Shown here: one piece after another, positions 14,943-21,585 of the stretch
Position numbering within the stretch: position 1 is the stretch's first letter
Layout: every line of letters starts with the position of its first letter
NCBI GenBank assembly: GCA_022713905.1
Contig: JAIHTM010000003.1
Coordinates: 1-34,134, forward strand
DNA from: Collinsella sp.
Lineage (GTDB): Bacteria; Actinomycetota; Coriobacteriia; Coriobacteriales; Coriobacteriaceae
DNA length: 34,134 bases
Direction: 5' to 3'
Made by a program: the position numbers and the translations under genes
The notes under the pieces: generated by a model
Database searches by the model: none
Told to the model about the DNA's origin: nothing
Seen by the model: only the letters and a program-made list of their open reading frames with translations

Positions 14943-14978
14943 AAGGCTCGCTTCCCAACAGGGGGGCGGGCCTTTTTT
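14943..14978 (+). terminator. Terminator of rpoBC
   Basis: AAGGC...CGC...CCC pairs with GGG...GCG...GCCTT across 14943-14974, followed by six T. It closes the rpoBC unit 28 bases after the rpoC stop. Confidence 0.8.
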
Positions 14979-14987
14979 GATGAGGAA

Positions 14988-15018
14988 CGTTGCCCCGACG
15001 AGTACGTCGGATTCCCGG
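14988..15018 (+). repeat. Left 31-bp direct repeat of the sigma cassette
   Basis: Begins CGTTGCCCCGACGAGTACGT and ends GGATTCCCGG. It matches 16868-16898 at 28 of 31 positions in the same orientation. A short GATTCCTTT follows within 20-30 bases in both copies. It lies outside the inverted repeat. Confidence 0.8.
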
Positions 15019-15038
15019 GACGGGAGGGGATTCCTTTA

Positions 15039-15073
15039 TGCCAAAAAGGGACAGGTTTATTTTGGTCGGTTTT
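15039..15073 (+). repeat. Left 35-bp inverted repeat of the sigma cassette
   Basis: Starts TGCCAAAAAGGGACAGG and ends GGTCGGTTTT. Its reverse complement is found at 16828-16862 with a single mismatch. The GGGACAGG-type core recalls repeats linked to REP-associated elements, but no transposase lies between the copies. Confidence 0.85.
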
Positions 15074-15086
15074 TCATGCTTGAATT

Positions 15087-15133
15087 TGAAACATTTCGCC
15101 CGACAAGAGCGTATCTAAGGTGAGGGCCTCACC
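15087..15133 (+). promoter_or_regulatory. ECF-type promoter and dyad upstream of the sigma gene
   Basis: TGAAAC (15087-15092) and CGTATCT (15110-15116) with a 17-bp spacer match the promoter pattern read by many ECF sigma factors (for example SigW of Bacillus). Immediately downstream, GGTGAGGGCCTCACC (15119-15133) is a perfect 7-bp-arm dyad around one G. The arrangement suggests autoregulation of the sigma gene, plus an operator or a 5' RNA hairpin. Confidence 0.6.
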
Positions 15134-15163
15134 AAGAATTATTAACGTCACCGGGAGGTGATT

Positions 15164-15682
15164 ATGGAAGAACAAGCATTTAGACAGGCGGTTGAAGATC
15201 ACAGAGATGTCGTGTTTCGAATCGCATTGACGTATCTGCGCGATCGTGCCGATGCCGACGATGCTGCTCAAGACGTCTTTCTGAAGTTACTCAAAAGCGA
15301 TGCGCAATTTGAAAGCTGGGAACATCTTCGTCGATGGCTTATCCGGGTCACGATCAATGAATGCAAATCTCTCTTTCGAAAGCCATGGAGGCGTGTGGAG
15401 GATATTGAGAACCTGGCCGATTCGCTTTCGACGGCGCAGGAGGAGACCAAGGCGGTCCTGTCAGACGTTATGCGACTTCCGGAACGATTCCGTGTTCCCA
15501 TCATGCTCTATTACTATCTGGGCTTTTCGACCTCAGAGATTGCCGAGTTATTGCATGTGCCAGCCGCGACTGTTCGAACGCGTTTGGCTCGCGGCAGATC
15601 GAAGCTCAAGTTCATCCTAGAGGAGGGCGACCGTGAAATCCAATCAAATCAAGCAGGCCTTCGAGTCCGTCCAAGCCGATAG
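15164..15682 (+). CDS. ECF-type RNA polymerase sigma factor
   Basis: Sigma-70 family factor of 172 residues with only regions 2 and 4. Region 2 spans about 8-75 and includes the DADDAAQDVFLKLL helix that binds the beta' clamp. Region 4 spans about 105-155, with LPERFRVPIMLYYYLGFSTSEIAELL leading into the promoter-recognition helix VPAATVRTRLARGRSKLK. The ATG at 15164 is five bases after GGGAGG; a GTG two codons earlier overlaps that site and is less likely. It overlaps the next gene by 50 bases. Codon use is more A+T-rich and less biased than in rpoC or rpsL next door, and the pair lies between inverted and direct repeats, so recent acquisition is likely. A matching ECF promoter is just upstream. 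Confidence 0.92.
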   Translation: MEEQAFRQAVEDHRDVVFRIALTYLRDRADADDAAQDVFLKLLKSDAQFESWEHLRRWLIRVTINECKSLFRKPWRRVEDIENLADSLSTAQEETKAVLSDVMRLPERFRVPIMLYYYLGFSTSEIAELLHVPAATVRTRLARGRSKLKFILEEGDREIQSNQAGLRVRPSR

Positions 15683-16709
15683 CGATCTTGCTGACCGTGT
15701 TCTTTATGCCGCTGCTGGTGAGCCGCTTCGCCGAAAGGGTCACGCGAAGCCTCTGTATGTTGCCGTGATCGGATGCCTTGCCGGAGTGCTGGCGACCGGA
15801 GGGGTCGCCTACGCCGTCGTCAATTCCAGCTATTTTGCCTCTGCCTGGGGAAACCACGGCAACGGGGATTCCATTACCTGGACCAACGGCGGCTCATCGG
15901 GAACTAAATATACCTACACCAGAGAGTTTGGCGATGGCATCGCGCCCCAAAGCCTGGAAGGCGCAGTCCAGGAGGTTAATCTGTCCGTCGAGGGCAACGG
16001 CTATACGCTTGATATCCATGAGATGGCAATCGACCAAAACGGCTGCGGAGCCGTGACGTTTACGTTGTCCAATCCAAATGGAGTTAACTACTACAAGCCA
16101 GCAGCAGAGATTGGCGAACTTGTTCTCTATGGTGAAGAAGAGCAGGGCATCGGCACGCCCGATATGAAGTTCGGCGAGGAATGGCCTGACACGCGCAGCA
16201 CAATTGATAAGGACACATCAAGCGATACTGTCATTAATGGCACGATGTACTTTGCCGCTATGGATCGCGAGCGAGATTTGCAACATGCTGTCACCTGGAA
16301 TATCCACTGGACCGAGGGTGAAGGTGAGAGTGCGAGGCGGTTTGAGGCGTCGACACCCGAGTTCAATATTGGAGCGTACGTCGATACAAAGGAACTCCGC
16401 TCCGGTGACTCGCCTCTTGAGATTAGCCCGTTTTCCATCCAGACGCACATCGATGATTTGGGCTATGAAGCAGTTGATAATAAGCTGACCGTCAGCTACA
16501 AGGATGGATCGGAGCAGATTATCGAAGATGACGACGCAGGGGTGTTCAACTTATATTTTTCTTATGGGCGCAATAGCGGAGAGAACATCTGGGTGCCAAC
16601 GAAGTTGATTGATGTCGATCAAGTTGTCTCGGTAACCCTTGAAATTGTGAGGTATACATCAACAGGGGAGACCGAAACGAAAGAGCCCTTTACCATCGTC
16701 TATTCGTAA
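15633..16709 (+). CDS. DUF4179-type membrane protein, probable anti-sigma factor
   Basis: A 358-residue protein starting at GTG after AGGAGG (15620-15625), overlapping the sigma gene by 50 bases. The first 38 residues form a charged cytoplasmic segment that could hold the sigma factor. One transmembrane helix follows at about 41-63 (PLYVAVIGCLAGVLATGGVAYAV region). The large remainder should lie outside the membrane; it is rich in strands and acidic residues and reads like the DUF4179 domain and its C-terminal partner domain. By the usual logic of ECF pairs it would sequester the sigma factor until an envelope signal is sensed. No classical zinc-containing anti-sigma motif is visible, so the inhibitory role is inferred from gene order and topology. 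Codon use matches the sigma gene, not the surrounding ribosomal genes. Confidence 0.85.
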   Translation: MKSNQIKQAFESVQADSDLADRVLYAAAGEPLRRKGHAKPLYVAVIGCLAGVLATGGVAYAVVNSSYFASAWGNHGNGDSITWTNGGSSGTKYTYTREFGDGIAPQSLEGAVQEVNLSVEGNGYTLDIHEMAIDQNGCGAVTFTLSNPNGVNYYKPAAEIGELVLYGEEEQGIGTPDMKFGEEWPDTRSTIDKDTSSDTVINGTMYFAAMDRERDLQHAVTWNIHWTEGEGESARRFEASTPEFNIGAYVDTKELRSGDSPLEISPFSIQTHIDDLGYEAVDNKLTVSYKDGSEQIIEDDDAGVFNLYFSYGRNSGENIWVPTKLIDVDQVVSVTLEIVRYTSTGETETKEPFTIVYS

Positions 16710-16716
16710 GATTTGG

Positions 16717-16749
16717 GGCCGCTTCCTACTAGGGGAAGCGGCCTCTTTT
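16717..16749 (+). terminator. Terminator of the sigma/anti-sigma pair
   Basis: GGCCGCTTCC (16717-16726) pairs perfectly with GGAAGCGGCC (16734-16743), followed by TCTTTTG. It is inside the inverted-repeat boundary, so the cassette has its own promoter and terminator. Confidence 0.85.
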
Positions 16750-16827
16750 GCGTTAAATGGAAACGCCGCCGATTTCCATGCGACAGATGAGAGCAGATTA
16801 CCGCTGGAGCGCGACGTTTCCCCAGAT

Positions 16828-16862
16828 AAAACCGACCAAAATAAACCTGTCCCTATTTGGCA
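16828..16862 (-). repeat. Right 35-bp inverted repeat of the sigma cassette
   Basis: Reverse complement of 15039-15073 with one mismatch (T for A at position 8 of the repeat). It starts AAAACCGACC and ends CTATTTGGCA on the plus strand. It bounds the right end of a 1.82-kb segment. Confidence 0.85.
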
Positions 16863-16867
16863 GGTAG

Positions 16868-16898
16868 CGTTGCCCCATCGAGCACGTCGGATTCCCGG
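16868..16898 (+). repeat. Right 31-bp direct repeat of the sigma cassette
   Basis: Starts CGTTGCCCCATCGAGCACGT. It matches 14988-15018 at 28 of 31 positions and lies five bases outside the inverted repeat. On the left side the corresponding gap is 20 bases. Confidence 0.8.
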
Positions 16899-16980
16899 CC
16901 CAGCGCACAGAAGGAGATTCCTTTTGTGTAGGCTTTGCGGAAATGTGCCAATTTTGGGATACGCCCGGCGGCGTGGTCTG

Positions 16981-17009
16981 TTGACGGCACAGCTAACGCC
17001 ACGTATCCT
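16981..17009 (+). promoter_or_regulatory. Promoter of the str operon
   Basis: TTGACG (16981-16986) and TATCCT (17004-17009) with a 17-bp spacer. The transcript would have a leader of roughly 85 bases before rpsL. It stands just beyond the sigma cassette, so the cassette does not interrupt it. Confidence 0.65.
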
Positions 17010-17102
17010 ATCGAACTGCGTGTTTCGTAGGGGGATGCTGACCCCTCGATTCAAGCCGTTGCACTTTACAGAAAGCTGGAATCATTCGAGAAGGAGTACG
17101 CT

Positions 17103-17480
17103 TTGCCTACTATTAACCAGCTGGTTCGCCAGGGCCGTCGTTCCGTGCCCAAGAAGTCCAAGAACGCTGCTCTGCAGCACAACTCCCAGAAGCGCGGCGT
17201 GTGCACCCGCGTCTTCACCACGAGCCCCAAGAAGCCGAACTCGGCTCTTCGTAAGGTTGCCCGTGTTCGCCTCGTCAACGGCATCGAAGTTACTGCTTAC
17301 ATCCCGGGTGAGGGCCACAACCTGCAGGAGCACTCCATCGTGCTCGTCCGCGGCGGTCGTGTCCGTGACCTCCCTGGTGTCCGTTATCACGTCATCCGTG
17401 GCGCCTACGACGCTGCTCCGGTCCAGAACCGTATGCAGGCCCGTTCCAAGTACGGTGCTAAGCGCCCCAAGGCCAAATAA
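17103..17480 (+). CDS. rpsL: 30S ribosomal protein S12
   Basis: S12, 125 residues, lines the decoding centre and affects accuracy and streptomycin action. The start is TTG, six bases after AAGGAG, giving the family start MPTINQLVR. The two loops near the streptomycin site are visible: TTSPKKPNSALRK at 39-51 with K43 kept, and RGGRVRDLPGVRYH at 83-96 where residue 88 is arginine (codon CGT, 17364-17366) in place of the common lysine. K88R is a known streptomycin-resistance change in E. coli (as K87R) and Mycobacterium. The CGT codon is far from AAG, so this looks like a fixed lineage state rather than a recent mutation. First gene of rpsL-rpsG-fusA-rpsJ. Confidence 0.97.
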   Translation: MPTINQLVRQGRRSVPKKSKNAALQHNSQKRGVCTRVFTTSPKKPNSALRKVARVRLVNGIEVTAYIPGEGHNLQEHSIVLVRGGRVRDLPGVRYHVIRGAYDAAPVQNRMQARSKYGAKRPKAK

Positions 17481-17553
17481 GCCAGATAACGTTTTGATAC
17501 TTTCGCCGTGTGCCGCCTAAGCGCCGCACGGTAGACACTTAAGGAGATTTCAC

Positions 17554-18027
17554 ATGCCGCGTCGTGCAGCAGCTAATCGTCGTGAGGTTCAGCCTGACGC
17601 CGTTTACAACAACCGCCTGGTGACTCAGCTCATCAACAAGGTCCTTCTTGACGGCAAGAAGGCCACCGCTGAGCGCATCGTCTACACCGCTTTCGAGATC
17701 GTTGCCGAGAAGTCCGAGGGTGGCGACGCTCTCGCTACCTTCAAGAAGGCTATGGACAACGTCAAGCCCACGCTCGAGGTTAAACCCAAGCGTGTCGGTG
17801 GCGCTACCTATCAGGTCCCGATGGAGGTCAACTCCCGTCGTTCCACCGCTCTGGGTATCCGCTGGATCGTCAACTTCTCCCGCGCTCGCAAGGAGAAGAC
17901 CATGGCCGAGCGTCTCGCCAACGAGATCCTCGACGCTTCCAACGGCCTGGGCGCTTCCGTCAAGAAGCGTGAGGACGTCTTCAAGATGGCCGAGGCCAAC
18001 CGTGCGTTCTCTCACTATCGTTGGTAA
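17554..18027 (+). CDS. rpsG: 30S ribosomal protein S7
   Basis: S7, 157 residues, nucleates assembly of the 30S head by binding the 3' domain of 16S rRNA and, in many bacteria, represses its own operon. The basic N-terminus MPRRAAANRREVQPD and the helix LVTQLINKVLLDGKKATAERIVY (about 25-47) are typical. KPTLEVKPKRVGGATYQVPMEV forms the beta arm (about 71-92), and RSTALGIRWIV plus the C-terminal REDVFKMAEANRAFSHYRW complete it. The ATG lies seven bases after AAGGAG. It follows rpsL by 73 bases and precedes fusA by 20 bases, the conserved order of the str operon. Confidence 0.97.
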   Translation: MPRRAAANRREVQPDAVYNNRLVTQLINKVLLDGKKATAERIVYTAFEIVAEKSEGGDALATFKKAMDNVKPTLEVKPKRVGGATYQVPMEVNSRRSTALGIRWIVNFSRARKEKTMAERLANEILDASNGLGASVKKREDVFKMAEANRAFSHYRW

Positions 18028-18047
18028 GTTTAAGGTAAGGAACTAAC

Positions 18048-20147
18048 ATGGCTAAGCCTAAGTACAAGCTTTCCGATACCCGTAACATCGGCATCATGGC
18101 TCACATCGATGCCGGTAAGACCACCACGACCGAGCGTATTCTTTACTACACCGGTAAGACCCACAAGATCGGTGAGGTCCATGAGGGCGCTGCCACCATG
18201 GACTGGATGGTTCAGGAGCAGGAGCGCGGCGTAACCATTACCTCCGCTGCTACCACGTGCTTCTGGAACAAGGACGGTAAGGACTACCGCATCCAGATCA
18301 TCGACACCCCGGGCCACGTTGACTTCACCGCCGAGGTCGAGCGCTGCCTGCGCGTCCTCGATGGCGCTGTCGCCGTCTTCGACGCCGTTGCCGGCGTTCA
18401 GCCCCAGTCTGAGACCGTTTGGCGTCAGGCTTCCACCTTCAACGTCCCCCGCATCGCCTTCATCAACAAGTATGACCGCGTGGGCGCTGACTTCTTCAAC
18501 GCTATCGAGACCATGAAGGATCGTCTCGACGCTAACGCCGTGGCCGCTCAGGTCCCGATGGGCGCCGAGGACAACTTCTGGGGCGTCATCGACCTGGTCA
18601 CCATGACTGCATGGGACTTCAAGGCCGACGAGAAGGGCATGACCTACCCCGAGCCGATGGACGAGATCCCGGCTGAGTTTGCCGACATCGCTGCCACCAA
18701 GCGCGAGGAGCTCCTTGACGCTGCTGCCAGCTTTGACGACGAGCTCATGGAGAAGATCCTCATGGAGGAGGACTTCACCGTCGAGGAGCTCAAGGCTGCT
18801 CTGCGCAAGGGCGTTCTGGCCAACGAGCTCAACCTCGTCTTCGTGGGTTCCGCCTACAAGAACAAGGGCGTCCAGGAGCTGCTCGACGCTGTCGTCGACT
18901 ACCTGCCCAGCCCGCTCGACGTTGAGGCCGTCACCGGTACCGATCCGGACACCGGTGAGGAGATCCAGCGTCATCCTTCCTTCGACGAGCCCTTCTCCGG
19001 CCTGGTCTTCAAGATCATGACCGACCCGTTCGTCGGTAAGCTCACCTACGTCCGCGTTTACTCCGGCCGCGCCGAGTCCGGCTCCTACGTGGTCAACGCT
19101 TCCAACGGTCAGCGCGAGCGCCTCGGCCGCATCCTCGAGATGAACGCCGCCGAGCGTATCGACCGTGACGACGCTGCCGCCGGCGACATCGTCGCTTGCG
19201 TCGGCTTCAAGAACTCCACCACCGGTGACACCCTGTGCGCCGAGGGCAAGGAGATCGTCCTCGAGAAGATCGAGTTCGCTAAGCCCGTTATCGACGTTGC
19301 CATCGAGCCCAAGACCAAGGCCGAGCAGGACAAGATGTCCCTGGCTCTGACCAAGCTCGCCGAGGAGGACCCGACCTTCCAGGTGTCCACCAACCACGAG
19401 ACCGGCCAGACCATCATCGCCGGCATGGGCGAGCTGCACCTCGAGATCATCGTCGACCGTCTGCTCCGCGAGTTCAAGGTTGACGCTAACGTTGGTAAGC
19501 CCCAGGTCGCCTACCGCGAGACCGCTGGTCACGACGTCGAGAAGGCTGAGGGCAAGTTCGTCCGTCAGTCCGGCGGTCGCGGTCAGTACGGCCACGCCGT
19601 CATCAAGCTTGAGAAGATGGAGGAGGGCTTCGGCTACGAGTTCGTCAACGCTATCGTCGGCGGCGTCGTGCCCAAGGAGTACATCCCGTCCATCGACAAG
19701 GGCATCCAGGAGGCCCTGAACACCGGTGTTATCGCCGGCTTCCCGGTCCTCGACGTTAAGGTCACCCTGTTCGACGGTTCTTACCACGAGGTCGACTCCT
19801 CCGAGGCCGCCTTTAAGATCGCCGGTTCCATGGCTATCAAGGACGCACTCAAGAAGTCCGATCCGCAGCTGCTCGAGCCGATCATGGCTGTCGAGGTCGA
19901 GACCCCCGAGCAGTACATGGGCGACGTTATGGGCAACCTCTCCGGTCGCCGCGGCAAGATCGAGGGCATGGAGGATCGCAAGAACAGCAAGCTCATCCGT
20001 GCCAAGGTGCCGCTGGGCGAGATGTTCGGTTACGCTACCGACCTTCGCTCCCAGACCCAGGGCCGTGCATCCTACACGATGCAGTTCGACTCTTATGAGC
20101 CCGCGCCCAAGTCCATCGTGGACGAGGTCATGAGCAAGAACGCCTAA
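18048..20147 (+). CDS. fusA: Elongation factor G
   Basis: EF-G, 699 residues, is the GTPase that drives translocation of tRNA and mRNA after peptide bond formation. The GTP-binding motifs are visible: AHIDAGKTTTTE (18-29, P loop with K24), the switch 1 region RGVTITSAATT, DTPGH at 86-90 with the catalytic histidine H90, and NKYD at 140-143 in place of the more usual NKMD. Domain IV contains GGRGQYGHAVIKLE, and domain V holds PEQYMGDVMGNLSGRRGKIEGM, both characteristic. The ATG follows TAAGGA by six bases. It lies between rpsG and rpsJ. tuf, which commonly follows fusA, is absent from this position. Confidence 0.97.
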   Translation: MAKPKYKLSDTRNIGIMAHIDAGKTTTTERILYYTGKTHKIGEVHEGAATMDWMVQEQERGVTITSAATTCFWNKDGKDYRIQIIDTPGHVDFTAEVERCLRVLDGAVAVFDAVAGVQPQSETVWRQASTFNVPRIAFINKYDRVGADFFNAIETMKDRLDANAVAAQVPMGAEDNFWGVIDLVTMTAWDFKADEKGMTYPEPMDEIPAEFADIAATKREELLDAAASFDDELMEKILMEEDFTVEELKAALRKGVLANELNLVFVGSAYKNKGVQELLDAVVDYLPSPLDVEAVTGTDPDTGEEIQRHPSFDEPFSGLVFKIMTDPFVGKLTYVRVYSGRAESGSYVVNASNGQRERLGRILEMNAAERIDRDDAAAGDIVACVGFKNSTTGDTLCAEGKEIVLEKIEFAKPVIDVAIEPKTKAEQDKMSLALTKLAEEDPTFQVSTNHETGQTIIAGMGELHLEIIVDRLLREFKVDANVGKPQVAYRETAGHDVEKAEGKFVRQSGGRGQYGHAVIKLEKMEEGFGYEFVNAIVGGVVPKEYIPSIDKGIQEALNTGVIAGFPVLDVKVTLFDGSYHEVDSSEAAFKIAGSMAIKDALKKSDPQLLEPIMAVEVETPEQYMGDVMGNLSGRRGKIEGMEDRKNSKLIRAKVPLGEMFGYATDLRSQTQGRASYTMQFDSYEPAPKSIVDEVMSKNA

Positions 20148-20207
20148 GTTCGAGCTCCCTGTTACGTAATCCGCGAGAACATCTCTCGCACTCTTTGGAG
20201 GTTTAAG

Positions 20208-20516
20208 TTGGCTACCCAGAAGATCCGCATTCGCCTCAAGGGCTATGATCACGAGGTCGTCGATCAGTCCGCGAAGCTCATTGTCGAGACCGCTCAGAAG
20301 ACCGGCGCTCGCGTTTCCGGTCCTGTCCCCCTGCCCACCGAGCGCAACCTGTACACGGTTATCCGCTCGCCGCACGTGAACAAGGACTCCCGTGAGCAGT
20401 TCGAGATGCGCACCCACAAGCGCCTCATCGACATCCTCGACCCCACCTCGGGCACCGTTGATTCGCTCATGCGTCTCGACCTCCCCGCTGGCGTCGACAT
20501 CGACATCAAGCTCTAA
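20208..20516 (+). CDS. rpsJ: 30S ribosomal protein S10
   Basis: S10 (NusE), 102 residues, is a 30S head protein that also pairs with NusB in antitermination. Typical segments are IRIRLKGYDHEVVDQS (6-21), SGPVPLPTERNLYTVIRSPHVNKDSREQFEMRTHKR across the extended loop, and RLDLPAGVDIDIKL at the C-terminus. It starts with TTG, six bases after GGAGG (20197-20201). It directly follows fusA, but a strong terminator ends transcription 21 bases after its stop and the next gene runs the other way. It is therefore cut off from rplC-rplD-rplW and the rest of the S10 operon, which must be elsewhere. Confidence 0.96.
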   Translation: MATQKIRIRLKGYDHEVVDQSAKLIVETAQKTGARVSGPVPLPTERNLYTVIRSPHVNKDSREQFEMRTHKRLIDILDPTSGTVDSLMRLDLPAGVDIDIKL

Positions 20517-20537
20517 GCGAAATCGCTCATAGCTTAC

Positions 20538-20576
20538 AGAGCCCCGCTGCCATCTTGGTAGCGGGGCTCTTTTGTT
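20538..20576 (+). terminator. Terminator between rpsJ and birA
   Basis: AGAGCCCCGCT (20538-20548) pairs perfectly with AGCGGGGCTCT (20560-20570), followed by a T-rich tail. The reverse strand has A/T-rich flanks as well, so it might also serve birA, which ends at 20633 on the other strand. Confidence 0.85.
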
Positions 20577-20632
20577 TTGCATGATGGCCTTGGAGGACCG
20601 GGTAATGCTGTCGAGCGGGTGGCTGTGGCGTC

Positions 20633-21409
20633 TTATTTACCCATGGGACGCAGCGATGCCTCCTCAAAATGGAAGGATTGCAAGCCGTCTTCCGTTTCGA
20701 TACACGCGCGACCAAAGGCATCGACCGTTTGAAGGATGCCACGCGCCAGCTCGTCACCGGCAGGGGAGCGGGCGATAACGTGCTCCCCGATCCAATTGAG
20801 GTGAGTGATATATTCGTCGTGGACGGGAGCGAGCGGTCCGGCGTCTTCTTCCATGGCGTTGAGCAGATCTGCCCACGTGTCCACAGCGTTTACGACGGTG
20901 TGATAGACCTCCTTGAGTAGCACATCGAGGGCGGGAACATTTTCGTTGAGGTCCGAGAGACCGATTGCCGGCAGGCCGCCATCGGGAACCTCCGAAGGCA
21001 CATAGTTCACATTGACGCCAATGCCGCAGACGGCGAAAGGTTTGCCTTCGTTATCGCGTGCGGCCTCGACCAGAATGCCGCCGAGCTTGCGTCCCCGCGC
21101 GACAAGATCGTTGGGCCATTTGAGGCCAATCTCGTTTGCAAGACCCTGATTTTCGAGCGCCTCGAGCACCGCTAGGCCGCTGATGGCTGCAAGACCAGAG
21201 TACTTTGCAGGATTAACGCATGGACGCAGGACAATCGAAAGCAATAGGTTGCCGGCGGTTGAATCCCACTTGTGGCCGCGCCGGCCACGTCCTGCTGTCT
21301 GAGCCCGGGCGGCAAGTCCTGTGCCGTGCGGCGCTCCCTGTTTTCCTGCTTCGAGCAGGTCATCGTTGGTCGATCCGGTTACGTCGACGATCGTTAATTT
21401 GGCATCCAT
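20633..21409 (-). CDS. birA: Biotin--[acetyl-CoA-carboxylase] ligase
   Basis: Biotin protein ligase of 258 residues that attaches biotin to AccB, which is encoded 5.4 kb away in the adjacent operon. The catalytic signature GRGRRGHKW near residue 42 binds biotinyl-AMP, KWPNDL near 96 and KLGGILVEA near 108 complete the active site, and a small C-terminal SH3-like domain follows. It lacks the N-terminal helix-turn-helix of the bifunctional BirA repressors, so it should be a monofunctional ligase. The start chosen is the ATG ending at 21409, 11 bases after AAGGAGG; 27 further residues upstream are possible in frame but look non-coding. It is divergent from fabH and convergent with rpsJ. Confidence 0.93.
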   Translation of the reverse strand: MDAKLTIVDVTGSTNDDLLEAGKQGAPHGTGLAARAQTAGRGRRGHKWDSTAGNLLLSIVLRPCVNPAKYSGLAAISGLAVLEALENQGLANEIGLKWPNDLVARGRKLGGILVEAARDNEGKPFAVCGIGVNVNYVPSEVPDGGLPAIGLSDLNENVPALDVLLKEVYHTVVNAVDTWADLLNAMEEDAGPLAPVHDEYITHLNWIGEHVIARSPAGDELARGILQTVDAFGRACIETEDGLQSFHFEEASLRPMGK

Positions 21410-21503
21410 AATGGCTGCTACCTCCTTAATGAATAAGTGAATAACGCAATGGTGTCGAGAGACAGACACAATGTGAAGCCTTTGTCGCATTTGGACAATT
21501 TAA

Positions 21504-21520
21504 TGTTAACACGTCAACAA
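21504..21520 (+). promoter_or_regulatory. Operator candidate 1 in the birA-fabH region
   Basis: TGTTAACACGTCAACAA, a 17-bp motif repeated at 21552 with one mismatch. It contains a rough dyad GTTRACRYGTYAAC. It covers the position where a -35 would lie for a possible -10 TATCCT at 21535-21540. Confidence 0.55.
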
Positions 21521-21551
21521 TGATTGAAATGCGCTATCCTCTCTTGGTCGA

Positions 21552-21568
21552 TGTAAACACGTCAACAA
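21552..21568 (+). promoter_or_regulatory. Operator candidate 2 in the birA-fabH region
   Basis: TGTAAACACGTCAACAA, identical to the motif at 21504-21520 except for one base, 48 bp downstream in the same orientation. It would lie just past the transcription start for a -10 at 21535 and directly before the fabH ribosome binding site. It does not resemble the FapR or FabT sites known to me. Confidence 0.55.
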
Positions 21569-21585
21569 CTCAAAGGAGGTTAGTG

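Noticed and set aside
15039..16862. Calling the sigma cassette a complete insertion sequence or transposon
   Set aside because: No transposase or recombinase is encoded between the repeats, so only a repeat-bounded cassette is claimed.
18030..20582. A reverse-strand open frame of 850 codons opposite fusA and rpsJ
   Set aside because: Shadow of biased codons in fusA; no ribosome binding site and no recognisable domain.
21520..21585. Upstream in-frame extension of FabH
   Set aside because: It would translate through the repeated operator motif; AAAGGAGG and the family N-terminus support 21586.
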